A DNA stretch of 64,000 nucleotides. Origin: JANQPD01 sp963715655 (lineage in GTDB: Bacteria; Bacteroidota; Bacteroidia; Flavobacteriales; Schleiferiaceae). A program made the translations under genes and the position numbers. The notes beneath the pieces are model-generated. The model had not been told where the DNA came from and ran no database searches. It saw only the letters and a program-made list of their open reading frames with translations. The stretch is from contig OY970262.1 of NCBI GenBank assembly GCA_963715655.1, positions 1,302,001 through 1,366,000 on the forward strand, given 5' to 3'. Below, one piece after another: positions 42,095 to 51,245 of the stretch; within the stretch, counting starts at the first letter, position 1, and each line of letters opens with the position of its first letter.

Positions 42095-43866
42095 TGAACA
42101 AAAGCAATTACATATTATCCAAAGGTCAAACGATTGGCGATAAATACAAAGTAACGTTCTTCCTTAAAAAAGGAAGCTACGCAGAAACCTATCGTGTACA
42201 AAACCAAGAAGGAAAAACAAAACTACTCAAGCTATTCTCGTACTCTAAATTGGATAGAACGCAATTTGATAACAATGGCGATATTCTTGAAATAGAGATT
42301 TTAAAGCATATCAAACATCCAAATTTGGTTGCCTATTGCGATAATGGTGAACTTCTATTAAACAATCAAAAATATGCTTTTGTAATTCTCGATTTTATTA
42401 GCGGTGAAACGTTAGCCGACAAAATGAAACGAGACCATACTTTTAATCCTTATGAAGCTAAAGACGTAATTTCAGGCGTTTTGAATGGATTGAATTACTT
42501 ACATAATCTTGAAAACCCAATCATTCATAATGATATTACTAACCTCAATATTATGTCTGATTTATCAGGTAAAGTAGAAATTCCAAAAATAATTGATTTT
42601 GGTTATGCTCGATATTTAAGTCAATCGAACAAGGACTTTTTAAAAGATGGATTAAATCCATTTTATCAAGCAAACGAAAGTTTCAATAAAGTCTTCTCTT
42701 TGCAAAGTGATGTGTTTTCGGTTGGTGCTCTATATTATCATTTGCTTTTTGGTTTACCGCCTTGGTTCGTTGAGATTTCAAAATATAAATCCGATAAAAT
42801 CAAATTAGAAGATGCTATTTTGGAAGAACGTAAGAAACCGCTAAAGTTTGAAAAAAACATAGATGAACAAACACAAAACATCATAAGCAAAGCTCTACAA
42901 GCAAATGCAGAAAATCGTTTTAATAGTGTCAAAGACTTCGTTAAAGCAATGAATGGAGAAATGGAAGTGCAACGCCTTTCATTACTGCAAGAAGTGTCTA
43001 AACCGAAACTTAAGGAAATAAAAAAAGGGAAAGGATTTTCAGCTATTGCAGGAATGCAGAAACTGAAAGACACTATCCAGCTTGATGTGATTGATGCATT
43101 AAATGAAAAAGAACGGTATGCAGAATATGGCTTGACCATTCCAAACGGAATGTTGCTTTATGGCCCACCGGGTTGCGGTAAAACGTTTTTTGCAGAACGA
43201 ATGGCAGAAGAAATAGGATTTAATTTCTATCAGTTAAAGCCTTCTGATATTCAGAGTAAGTATGTAAATGAATCACAGGAAAAAATCAAAAATCTTTTTG
43301 ATGAAGCTCGTGAAAATGCACCAAGTATCATTTTCATTGACGAATTGGATGCTGTTGTTCCAAATCGAGATAATTCGAGTGTAAATCATATGAATACAAG
43401 TGCTGTAAATGAGTTTTTGGCACAAATGAATAATTGTGGTGATGATGGCATTTTTATTATTGGAGCAACCAATAGACCCAACTCGATTGACCCAGCTATA
43501 TTGAGAGCGGGTCGATTGGATAAATTAATTTGTTTACCACCACCTGACTTTGAAGCTCGTGAATTGATGTTTAAATTGTATTTGGAAAAACGACCGAGAG
43601 AAATTGGTTTAGATTATGCATTTCTAGCCAAATCAACAGAAAACTATGTATCAAGCGATATAAAATTTTTATGTGATGAAGCTTCGAGAAAGGCGTTGCG
43701 CTTAAAGTTGAGAATTTCAAAAGAAATATTGTTAGAAACTATTAATAACAACCGACCTTCAATAACGCTCAAAGAATTGAATAGCTACATTGCTATCATG
43801 GCTAAAATGGATGGTTTATCAGACAATGCTAACAACCTACAAAGAATCGGTTTTAAAAACAATTAG
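42094..43866 (+). CDS. Ser/Thr protein kinase fused to AAA+ ATPase
   Basis: 590 aa. Kinase domain at ~15-290: glycine-rich loop KKGSYAETY, Lys46 in LLKLF, catalytic loop HND147ITNLN152 (HRD with Arg replaced by Asn), DFG at 168-170, and APE-region QANESF. AAA+ domain at ~310-570: Walker A GPPGCGKT (357-364), Walker B IIFIDELDA with Asp416-Glu417, sensor GATNRP (457-462) and arginine fingers in RAGRLD, all of the Cdc48/FtsH/spastin-like class. Both halves look active. It could link phosphorylation to protein remodelling. Cytoplasmic, no membrane segment. Confidence 0.92.
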   Translation: MNKSNYILSKGQTIGDKYKVTFFLKKGSYAETYRVQNQEGKTKLLKLFSYSKLDRTQFDNNGDILEIEILKHIKHPNLVAYCDNGELLLNNQKYAFVILDFISGETLADKMKRDHTFNPYEAKDVISGVLNGLNYLHNLENPIIHNDITNLNIMSDLSGKVEIPKIIDFGYARYLSQSNKDFLKDGLNPFYQANESFNKVFSLQSDVFSVGALYYHLLFGLPPWFVEISKYKSDKIKLEDAILEERKKPLKFEKNIDEQTQNIISKALQANAENRFNSVKDFVKAMNGEMEVQRLSLLQEVSKPKLKEIKKGKGFSAIAGMQKLKDTIQLDVIDALNEKERYAEYGLTIPNGMLLYGPPGCGKTFFAERMAEEIGFNFYQLKPSDIQSKYVNESQEKIKNLFDEARENAPSIIFIDELDAVVPNRDNSSVNHMNTSAVNEFLAQMNNCGDDGIFIIGATNRPNSIDPAILRAGRLDKLICLPPPDFEARELMFKLYLEKRPREIGLDYAFLAKSTENYVSSDIKFLCDEASRKALRLKLRISKEILLETINNNRPSITLKELNSYIAIMAKMDGLSDNANNLQRIGFKNN

Positions 43867-43868
43867 AT

Positions 43869-44414
43869 ATGGAAGATCTAAACTTCTACAAACTATTACT
43901 AAGGACTGCGTTTTCCTGTATGGCTTGTGATGGTGATATTGACAAGCGCGAAGTTAAAATGATTAAGAAATTGCATAAGGAAAGCAAAACCTTTGGAGAA
44001 ATTGACATTAATGCTGAATTAGACACGTTGCAACTTGCTATTAATAATGACGGTTATCAATTTTTAAAAGGTTATTTCAATGAACTTTCTACTACTGAAT
44101 TAACAGAAGCAAATGAATTGAAATTGATTGAAGTTGCAATTGACACAATTAAAGCTGACAATAGAATTGATTATAGTGAAATTAAATTTTTTAAAGTTAT
44201 TCGCTCAAAACTAAAAATTAGCAATGAGCAAATTCTTTTAAAGCATCCAGATTTTGAAGAATATTTAGAGCAAGATATAATAAGTGATTCTTATTTGGCA
44301 AAACTTCAGGATGATTTTTTTGATTTTCATACCTTACGTAAATTGGATTTGGTTGGTGGACTAAGCGATGAAGTATGGAATAGCTTTAAGAATAAAACGG
44401 AAATTTGGGAGTGA
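43869..44414 (+). CDS. TerB-like protein
   Basis: 181 aa, all-helical. The N-terminal LLRTAFSCMACDGDIDKREVKMIKKL has the acidic DGDID motif of TerB (tellurite-resistance) proteins, and a second similar block AIDTIKADNRIDYSEIKFFKVI follows, so it may be a double TerB-fold protein binding metal ions. Starts 2 nt after the kinase-AAA stop. TerB proteins of Ter systems couple to chemical-stress and phage-related responses; the actual role here is unknown. Confidence 0.78.
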   Translation: MEDLNFYKLLLRTAFSCMACDGDIDKREVKMIKKLHKESKTFGEIDINAELDTLQLAINNDGYQFLKGYFNELSTTELTEANELKLIEVAIDTIKADNRIDYSEIKFFKVIRSKLKISNEQILLKHPDFEEYLEQDIISDSYLAKLQDDFFDFHTLRKLDLVGGLSDEVWNSFKNKTEIWE

Positions 44415-44450
44415 AGCCATTATTATACATTTTGAAAAAAATACAACCCT

Positions 44451-44549
44451 ATGCAAAAGTGGCCTAGAATTATGAAATTTCTAAAGCCTAGAAACCCTAA
44501 AACCGCTAATGATTTTTTTAATGGATACGCGGCTTTTAAGCAACAATAA
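44451..44549 (+). pseudogene. Remnant of an O-antigen ligase 3' end (right island boundary)
   Basis: 33-codon frame ending RNPKTANDFFNGYAAFKQQ, homologous to the last ~33 residues of the 33731-35653 ligase (QLWPGLVNFLRQ then RNPKTANDFFNGYVAFKRQGL). It contains the 35-bp identical core at 44493-44527. Its stop lies 18 nt from the convergent glycosyltransferase stop, as expected for the ancestral ligase end. Confidence 0.85.
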
Positions 44550-44567
44550 ATAAGAAATACAACGTGC

Positions 44568-45437
44568 TTAAATACTTATACCTAAAAAGCAAAGTAAGCG
44601 CAACAATAAAATTCTAAAACTATGCTTTTGCGCGGCTACATAATAGCTTCCGGCTTTAGTAAAGAAACCACGTTTGTGATAAAAACGTGCCGCTTCGTAG
44701 CGTTTTCTGCGGCTGGCTTTAATGTACGTTTTACGGTCTAATTCTCCGGTTTCTAGAAAAAACTGCAATACATTTTCCACTTTACGTAAATGTTGCGTAA
44801 GGTTACTGGTACTCATGCCGCCTACTTCCGTGTAAACGGTAAGTGCTTTATCTAAATAGCCAATAGGTTGTTTATCTGTAAGTAGGCGTATCCATAAATG
44901 CAAATCTTCGGCTCCATGAAACACACGTTTTTCTACGAAGGGGTAGTAACGAAACATTTTGCGTTTCATGCAAAAAGCAGAAGGCACAATGGGGTTTCCT
45001 TTTATCAATAAATCTTTTACAGTCTTGGGTAAATAAGCCTCGCGCCTTTTTTTACTGCCAATGCCAATGGCTTCTACTGCGTGAAATACCGCCTTAATTT
45101 TTCGGTTGTCGCTTAAATATTTTTGAAGTGCTTCCAACTTGTTAGATTTCCAAGTATCATCAGCATCAAGCAAGGCCACAAATACGCCACGTGCCATAGA
45201 AATTGCACGGTTTCTACTTTTGCCTAAGCCTCGGTTTTCTTGACTTTTAACGTGCATTTTAATTTCGGGATGAGCCGAACGCCACGTTTTTAAAACTTCC
45301 TTTGTGTTATCGGTACTACCATCGTTTACTACCACTATTTCGTAGTCGGTATATGTTTGGGCAGCAACGCTATTAAGCGCGGCTTCAATAGTTTGTTCCG
45401 CATTATAAGCCGGAATTATTACACTAAAAAATGGCAT
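44568..45437 (-). CDS. glycosyltransferase family 2
   Basis: 289 aa. GT-A fold: FFSVIIPAYNAEQTIEAALNSVAAQTYTDYEIVVVNDGSTDNT, then the metal-binding DxD-like VALLDADDTW. Uses nucleotide-sugar donors at the inner face of the membrane to build surface polysaccharide. Last gene of the minus-strand recG-wzm-wzt-sulfotransferase-GT-GT run; starts one base inside the previous gene's end. Confidence 0.92.
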   Translation of the reverse strand: MPFFSVIIPAYNAEQTIEAALNSVAAQTYTDYEIVVVNDGSTDNTKEVLKTWRSAHPEIKMHVKSQENRGLGKSRNRAISMARGVFVALLDADDTWKSNKLEALQKYLSDNRKIKAVFHAVEAIGIGSKKRREAYLPKTVKDLLIKGNPIVPSAFCMKRKMFRYYPFVEKRVFHGAEDLHLWIRLLTDKQPIGYLDKALTVYTEVGGMSTSNLTQHLRKVENVLQFFLETGELDRKTYIKASRRKRYEAARFYHKRGFFTKAGSYYVAAQKHSFRILLLRLLCFLGISI

Positions 45438-46468
45438 TAATAATCAAAATATTTGCCCGGGAACAAAAGCTTGCGTACCTGTTTTACAGGCTTTAGAAGC
45501 CCCGAGCGGTTTAAAATAAAACGTGAACCTAAAATTACGTAGGTTAAAAAAATATGTAGGCCTAAATTCTTCTTATGCTTTCTAAAAATTTTGAATAGCG
45601 CTCGATTTTTACGTTGATTTTCGCGTGTTTTTATTTGGCGAGGCAAACTCCCTTTCCACCAACCGGCAATTCGTTCCAACGCTTTATCGGCTTGCGCTTC
45701 AATGTTTTTAATATTTTGCCGCAAGTAGGTGTTTATTCTTATCAATTCCAAATACGTATCGGTAGTAGCTTTAGCCTTATGCCTCTGCGTTTGCTGATGT
45801 ACTCTAAAGTAATTGAGCGGCTGCGCGTTAAAAGCAAGTTTAGAATGTGTAAGTAGTTTACAATACAATAACCAATCGCCATTTAAACGCATGGTAGCAT
45901 CGCCACCACCCACTTTTTTAAAAGTACTTTTTAGCATTAAAGCACCACTGGCGTTGGGTATTGGGTTATTAAAAACCAACCAATTACGACAAGCATCTGC
46001 ACCGTTTTTTACAAAATTTTGCTCCCAAGCATCGGTTTTATAAATAAAAGCAAGGTTTTTTGCGTAAGAATTGATGATCTCATTTTGCTCATTTACCAAG
46101 TAAGACTGGGCGTAAGCTAAAGCAATATTCTCCTCTTGTTCTATGGTTTCTACCAAGGTTTGTAATAATGTTGGCGCACAATAATCATCACTTTCCGCTA
46201 TCCATAGGTATTTTCCTTTCGCCAATTCCACCCCTTTGTTCCATTGTGCAAAAGGGCTGCCTGTGTTTTTTTTATTAGCATAAAATTGAATAGTTGGGTA
46301 CTCCTTTAAAAGCGCCTCAATCACGTGTAAACTTCCATCGGTAGAAGCATCATCCAATAGTAAAACTTCAAAGTTGGTATACGTTTGGGCCATCACAGTT
46401 TCTACACGCTTACGCAGATAATCAGCATGGTTATAATTTGGGATGATTACAGAAACCGTGGGCCTCAT
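45437..46468 (-). CDS. glycosyltransferase family 2
   Basis: 343 aa. SVIIPNYNHADYLRKRVETVMAQTYTNFEVLLLDDASTDGS and WIAESDDYC give the GT2 donor-binding and DxD regions; the C-terminal ~100 residues are basic and probably membrane-associated. Overlaps the sulfotransferase gene by 4 bp and the next GT by 1 bp. Acceptor and linkage are unknown. Confidence 0.92.
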   Translation of the reverse strand: MRPTVSVIIPNYNHADYLRKRVETVMAQTYTNFEVLLLDDASTDGSLHVIEALLKEYPTIQFYANKKNTGSPFAQWNKGVELAKGKYLWIAESDDYCAPTLLQTLVETIEQEENIALAYAQSYLVNEQNEIINSYAKNLAFIYKTDAWEQNFVKNGADACRNWLVFNNPIPNASGALMLKSTFKKVGGGDATMRLNGDWLLYCKLLTHSKLAFNAQPLNYFRVHQQTQRHKAKATTDTYLELIRINTYLRQNIKNIEAQADKALERIAGWWKGSLPRQIKTRENQRKNRALFKIFRKHKKNLGLHIFLTYVILGSRFILNRSGLLKPVKQVRKLLFPGKYFDY

Positions 46469-47115
46469 TTTACGTATTGCTTAAAAAGTGATGCTAGTTT
46501 TTTACCTGTAAATTTTTCAAGTTTTTTAATCTCCGTCTTATCGTGCGCAATAAGTAATTCATACTGAATGGTGCAAAAATCAACATCCAATTCTTTCTCC
46601 CATTTTTCAGCTTGGGTTTGGTATTGATTTGCTAATTCCAAGTTAAATTCTATGTCCTTAAGCCGTTCATCAAAAACTTCTCCCGGTATGCCATTGCGCG
46701 CGTACAAACTTTTGGCAATGGCTTGTACATCACGTTTTACGTAAATAACCTTTGCACCTGAAAAAACACTTAACCACATTTTTAGGGTAAACGTATTGCG
46801 TGGGTCTTTCCAACCCCAATCTTGGTTTATTTTAAGTGTATATTTTAGTTTTTGCAGTTTGGTATTGAGTTTAAAATGCTCATCATATAGTTCACTGGCG
46901 GTAATGTTATACCATACATCTTTAGGTGGAACTTTAGGTGCAAGCCAATTGGTTTCATTGGCCCAAAGTACACGCTGATTTACACTTAAAAAGTGCATGG
47001 CTTCATAATTATGGTCTTTTATTACGCCCATAAAAATGCCACTTTTCTCCAGCACCTTTGCTACTAAAGAAGTGCCACTGCGGTGCATACCTATTATTAT
47101 GTAGGGCGACTTCAT
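46465..47115 (-). CDS. sulfotransferase
   Basis: 216 aa. P-loop IIIGMHRSGTSLVAKVLEKSG binds the PAPS 5'-phosphosulfate, and AKVIYVKRDVQAIAKSLYARNG gives the 3'-phosphate region. Placed between the ABC exporter and two GTs, so sulfation of the exported polysaccharide is a reasonable inference. Four-base overlaps on both sides. Confidence 0.85.
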   Translation of the reverse strand: MKSPYIIIGMHRSGTSLVAKVLEKSGIFMGVIKDHNYEAMHFLSVNQRVLWANETNWLAPKVPPKDVWYNITASELYDEHFKLNTKLQKLKYTLKINQDWGWKDPRNTFTLKMWLSVFSGAKVIYVKRDVQAIAKSLYARNGIPGEVFDERLKDIEFNLELANQYQTQAEKWEKELDVDFCTIQYELLIAHDKTEIKKLEKFTGKKLASLFKQYVK

Positions 47116-48290
47116 ACTGCTGATGTTGTGTTTTTAAGTGTCCATTGTTGCTCAATTTCTACCCCTGTTCCCGGTCTTTTTTTGGTTGGATATTCCGGGA
47201 AGAAATTACCCTCGTGCACGGTAAAATTTATGGCTTGCTCCACACCATCTACTAAAATGTTTGCATCAAATACGTTGGCGGTTATGCTGTAATCTCCTGC
47301 CAAAAAAGGAAGTTTTTTTAATTGGCAAATCAAGCCTTGTTTTTTATTGAGGGTATCTAGTTTCAATCCGCTGTTTTCTGTTTTTAAAGCGGTTACAAAA
47401 TTCCCCGAACTATCAAATACATTTAAGCGCACAAAGAGGTTTTGGTAAGCTTTTGGCGTTTTACTAAGTGCTACGTGCAAAGTTGCCGGAGCTCCACAAT
47501 ACAAGATATTTTCCTGATTGGTCTCCCAATACAATTCAGTAAAATGTAAGGCCCCGGTTCCTTTTCTATCCGTTCTTTCAATAAGCGGCATTTGCGCGAA
47601 AGCAAACTGCTCCGCCAAGTATTTATCGCAAATTTCATCGGCAGCGCCTTGTGCTTTTATAACTCCATTTTCCAACCAAACAACCATGTCGCATAAACTG
47701 CGCACGGCACTCATATTATGACTCACAAACACAATGGTGCGGCCACCTTGCTTGGTGGTGTCATCCATTTTTTGCAAGCATTTTTTTTGAAATTCAGCAT
47801 CGCCCACGGCAAGTACTTCATCAACCAATAAAATAGCTGAACTTAAATGTGCAGCCACAGCAAAGGCCAAGCGCACGTACATGCCACTGCTATAATGTTT
47901 TACGGGTGTGTCTAAAAATCTTTCTATTCCCGCAAAGGCTACTATTTCTTCAAATTTAGTTTGAATTTCTGCGCGCTTCATTCCTAAAATTGAACCGTTC
48001 AAAAAAATATTTTCTCGTCCGCTAAGTTCCGGATGAAAGCCGGTGCCTACTTCTAAAAGAGAGGCTAACCGACCAAAAATTTCCACATCACCTTGGGTAG
48101 GATAGGTAATGCGCGAAAGAATTTTAAGTAAAGTGCTTTTACCCGAACCATTTTTGCCAATAATGCCCAATACTTTTCCTTTTGGGATGTTAAGTGTAAG
48201 ATTTTTAAGCGCATCAAAATTTTGCTTTTTACCCTGTTGGGTAATGCTGTAGCGCTTGCTTACGTTTTTTATTTCAATGGCATTACTCAT
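47112..48290 (-). CDS. wzt: polysaccharide ABC transporter ATP-binding protein (Wzt-like)
   Basis: 392 aa. ABC domain: Walker A GIIGKNGSGKSTLLKILSRI near residue 42, signature YSSGMYVRLAFAVA, Walker B ILLVDEVLAVGDAEFQ. Beyond residue ~245 a beta-sandwich C-terminal domain (LHFTELYWETNQENILYCGAPATLHVAL...) matches the Wzt carbohydrate-binding domain that recognises the glycan end. Works with the adjacent Wzm-like permease to export undecaprenyl-linked polysaccharide. Confidence 0.93.
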   Translation of the reverse strand: MSNAIEIKNVSKRYSITQQGKKQNFDALKNLTLNIPKGKVLGIIGKNGSGKSTLLKILSRITYPTQGDVEIFGRLASLLEVGTGFHPELSGRENIFLNGSILGMKRAEIQTKFEEIVAFAGIERFLDTPVKHYSSGMYVRLAFAVAAHLSSAILLVDEVLAVGDAEFQKKCLQKMDDTTKQGGRTIVFVSHNMSAVRSLCDMVVWLENGVIKAQGAADEICDKYLAEQFAFAQMPLIERTDRKGTGALHFTELYWETNQENILYCGAPATLHVALSKTPKAYQNLFVRLNVFDSSGNFVTALKTENSGLKLDTLNKKQGLICQLKKLPFLAGDYSITANVFDANILVDGVEQAINFTVHEGNFFPEYPTKKRPGTGVEIEQQWTLKNTTSAV

Positions 48291-49117
48291 AATAAATCAG
48301 CCATTTTCTTTTCAGATTTCACAAAAAACCACGCGCCAAAAACTAATAAAACAATACTAGAAATAAAGGAAATATAGTAGTGTGGATGCAAGGGTAAATC
48401 AAACATAACGTTTCGCAACACTGCTAATATCCCGCTAAGGGGATTTACAAAATATACCCATTGCCAGTTTGGACTGAGTAGGTTTTCGGCTACCGTGCTG
48501 CTATACGCAACGGGTGTAATAAAAAACAGCATTTGCGTAAAAAAGGGAATCAATTGCTGCACATCGCGGTAGCGAATAGAAAAGGCACTAAGCAGCATCC
48601 CTAATCCCGCGGAAGCGGCAATGGTGAAAAATAAAACAGGGACATACACCCAAAGTTGCAGCACTGGAATTTGATAATAAAGGAGTAGCCCCAGCAATAA
48701 AATTAAGCCAATACCAAAATCTACAGCACCCACCAACACCTTGCTTAAAGGCAGCGTAAGCTTAGAAAAGTAAATTTTTTTAATCATGCTTTGCATGTTA
48801 ATCAACACCGCAGCCGATTGAGCACTTGCATAGTTAAAATAATTCCAAAGTATGAGTCCGCTTAGCGCGAAGGGGAGATAAGGCACGCCTTCTGGCTGTA
48901 AATTGGCCAGTTTGTAAAACAGCACAAACACCACGCTTAATCCCGCTAAGGGCTGAATAATGCTCCATAAAAAACCTAAATAGGTTTGGGCATATCTGAT
49001 TTTTAAATCGCGATACGTAAGCACGCGCAATAGGCTGCTACTGCTTAGTAGCTCGCGCCAAGCGGTGCTAAAACTATTGCCTTTGGGCGTAATTTTTATG
49101 TAATGTGTATTTTTCAA
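48287..49117 (-). CDS. wzm: polysaccharide ABC transporter permease (Wzm-like)
   Basis: 276 aa ABC-2 permease with six hydrophobic helices; N-terminal LLRVLTYRDLKIRYAQTYLGFLWSIIQPL and RYRDVQQLIPFFTQMLFFITPVAYS are typical of O-antigen/teichoic-acid exporters. Start codon is TTG at 49117; no better ATG exists. A TATTTTAG -7-like box on the minus strand (49133-49126) ends 8 nt before it, so an internal promoter may serve the export genes apart from recG. Confidence 0.92.
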   Translation of the reverse strand: MKNTHYIKITPKGNSFSTAWRELLSSSSLLRVLTYRDLKIRYAQTYLGFLWSIIQPLAGLSVVFVLFYKLANLQPEGVPYLPFALSGLILWNYFNYASAQSAAVLINMQSMIKKIYFSKLTLPLSKVLVGAVDFGIGLILLLGLLLYYQIPVLQLWVYVPVLFFTIAASAGLGMLLSAFSIRYRDVQQLIPFFTQMLFFITPVAYSSTVAENLLSPNWQWVYFVNPLSGILAVLRNVMFDLPLHPHYYISFISSIVLLVFGAWFFVKSEKKMADLL

Positions 49118-49142
49118 CGGTTGCGCTAAAATATGTAATCGC

Positions 49143-51245
49143 CTATGAAATTCGGCCCCAACCTGTTTTACCTTGATTTTGCATATTTAATGCTTCCGCT
49201 AGATTTTTATTTTCCGGTTTTTGCAGGTTTGGATCTTCCTCCAATAAAGCCAAAGCGGCTTTTCTAGCCTTGTGCAAAAGCGGGCCATCTTGTACTACAT
49301 CGGCCATTTTTAAATCTAGCAAACCACTTTGACGCGTACCCGCAATATCTCCCGGGCCGCGTAATTTCATATCGGTGTTGGCAATTTCAAAACCATCGTT
49401 GGTGCGCACCATCGTTTCAATGCGCGTTTTAGCCTCGTTACTCAATTTATGCCCTGTCATTAAAATACAATAGGACTTTTCCGCGCCTCTACCTACACGT
49501 CCGCGTAGCTGGTGCAACTGACTTAAGCCAAAGCGCTCGGCACTTTCTATTACCATTACCGAAGCGTTAGGCACATTTACGCCCACTTCAATTACGGTGG
49601 TGGCTACCATAATGTTGGTTTCGCCTTTTACAAACCGCTGCATTTCAAATTCTTTGGCCTCTGGTTTCATCTTTCCGTGTACTATACTCAACTGATATTT
49701 GGGCATCGGAAAAGCGCGCGCCATACTTTCATAGCCGTCCATCAAATCTTTGTAATCCATGGTTTCCGACTCTTCAATAAGCGGATATACCACATACACT
49801 TGCCTGCCACGCGCAATTTGATCTTGCATAAAGCCAAACACTTTTAAGCGGTGTGAATCATTTTGATGGATGGTTTCAATCGGTTTTCTTCCGGGGGGCA
49901 ATTCATCAATCACCGAAATATCTAAATCGCCATACACCGCCATAGCCAAAGTACGCGGAATGGGTGTGGCCGTCATTACCAACACATGGGGTGGAAGCGT
50001 GTTTTTACGCCAAAGTTTAGCGCGCTGTGCCACGCCAAAGCGGTGCTGTTCATCTACCACCGCCAAGCCTAAATTTTTGAATTTCACTTTGTCTTCAATA
50101 AGCGCATGTGTGCCAATTAAAATATGCAAACTGCCATCCTCCAAAGCTGCGTGTAGTATTCTGCGCGCTTTTGCTTTTACAGAACCCGTAAGTAAAGCCA
50201 CGGTAACCCCGCTGTTTTCCAGCAATTCTTGTATGCCTTTAAAATGTTGGTTAGCCAAAATTTCGGTGGGCGCCATTAAGCAGGTTTGGAAACCGTTATC
50301 AATAGCCAACAGCATACTCATGAGTGCCACAATGGTTTTTCCGCTGCCTACATCACCTTGCACCAAGCGGTTCATGTGGGCACCGCGCGCTACATCTTTT
50401 CTAATTTCTTTTAGCACCCGTTTTTGCGCTCCCGTAAGGGTAAAAGGCAAGGTGTTTTCATAAAAATTGGTGAAAGTTTCGCCTACTTCAGCAAAGGTGT
50501 AGCCCTTGTATTGTTTGCTATGCTCATGTTTTTGCTTAATGAGCGAAAGCTGTAAAAAGAAAAACTCATCAAATTTTATCCGCTGCCGCGCGAGTTCCAA
50601 GCGCTCTATATTTTGCGGAAAATGAATTTCGGTATAGGCCCCTTGGCGGGAAGGAAGTCCGTGTTCTTTTAAAAACGCTACGGGGTAAATTTCTGGTAGG
50701 CTGTCTTTTATTTCGGGCACCAAAGCTTGCAATAGCTTGGCAATGCCTTTGGCGTTAAGCCCCTGCCGCGCTAGTTTTTCACCTGAAGGATAGATGGGTT
50801 GCAGCCCCACAATGGGGTTTGCTTTAAAGTCACTCAGTAATTCTAACTCCGGATGTGGAAAGCTAAAACTGTTGTTAAAGAAATTGGGTTTGCCAAAAAG
50901 CACGTACGGCACATCGGTTTTTAAGGCTTTTTTTATAAACGTTCCTCCTTTAAACCACACCAATTCTACGCTGCCGGTATCATCACCAAAGTAACCTACT
51001 AAGCGTTTGCTTTTGGCATTGCCCACTTCTTCAAAGCGCAAAATTTTACCAATAATTTGAATTTCAGTAGCGGTGCTGTTGATGTCGGCTATTTTGTAAA
51101 ACTTACTTCTATCTACATAGCGGTAGGGGTACAGCTGCAACAAATCTTTAAAGCGGTAAATACTTAATTCACGCTTAAGGGTATCGGCTTTAGCGGGCCC
51201 CACACCTTTTAAATATTCTATGGCTGTAAGCAATTTGTTTTGCAC
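49143..51245 (-). CDS. recG: ATP-dependent DNA helicase RecG
   Basis: 700 aa. N-terminal wedge domain with OB fold (TEIQIIGKILRFEEVGN, VELVWFKG), helicase Walker A VQGDVGSGKTIVAL, VVDEQHRFG (DExH box), TATPIPRT, GRVGRGAEKSYCIL and LKGPGD-like LRGPGDIAGTRQSG. Reverses stalled forks and branch-migrates Holliday junctions. Start is GTG at 51245 (MQNKLLTAIEYLKGVGPAKA reads as the normal N-terminus). The first 18 bp are copied at 52329. Confidence 0.96.
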   Translation of the reverse strand: MQNKLLTAIEYLKGVGPAKADTLKRELSIYRFKDLLQLYPYRYVDRSKFYKIADINSTATEIQIIGKILRFEEVGNAKSKRLVGYFGDDTGSVELVWFKGGTFIKKALKTDVPYVLFGKPNFFNNSFSFPHPELELLSDFKANPIVGLQPIYPSGEKLARQGLNAKGIAKLLQALVPEIKDSLPEIYPVAFLKEHGLPSRQGAYTEIHFPQNIERLELARQRIKFDEFFFLQLSLIKQKHEHSKQYKGYTFAEVGETFTNFYENTLPFTLTGAQKRVLKEIRKDVARGAHMNRLVQGDVGSGKTIVALMSMLLAIDNGFQTCLMAPTEILANQHFKGIQELLENSGVTVALLTGSVKAKARRILHAALEDGSLHILIGTHALIEDKVKFKNLGLAVVDEQHRFGVAQRAKLWRKNTLPPHVLVMTATPIPRTLAMAVYGDLDISVIDELPPGRKPIETIHQNDSHRLKVFGFMQDQIARGRQVYVVYPLIEESETMDYKDLMDGYESMARAFPMPKYQLSIVHGKMKPEAKEFEMQRFVKGETNIMVATTVIEVGVNVPNASVMVIESAERFGLSQLHQLRGRVGRGAEKSYCILMTGHKLSNEAKTRIETMVRTNDGFEIANTDMKLRGPGDIAGTRQSGLLDLKMADVVQDGPLLHKARKAALALLEEDPNLQKPENKNLAEALNMQNQGKTGWGRIS

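Larger units (their letters stand above)
35626..44527 (+). mobile_element. 8.9-kb accessory island carrying an Hsp70/KilA-N/kinase-AAA system
   Basis: The segment sits between two copies of the O-antigen ligase 3' end. All six genes are on the plus strand, with gaps of 2-16 nt or a one-base overlap. Base composition is visibly more AT-rich than on both sides. There is no integrase, transposase or tRNA, so mobilisation in trans or exchange by homologous recombination at a hot spot is inferred. Without it, the ligase stop and the convergent glycosyltransferase stop would be almost adjacent. Confidence 0.75.

Noticed and set aside
49870..50463. 197-codon open frame antisense to recG
   Set aside because: Composition-driven antisense frame; the recG motifs on the other strand are complete.
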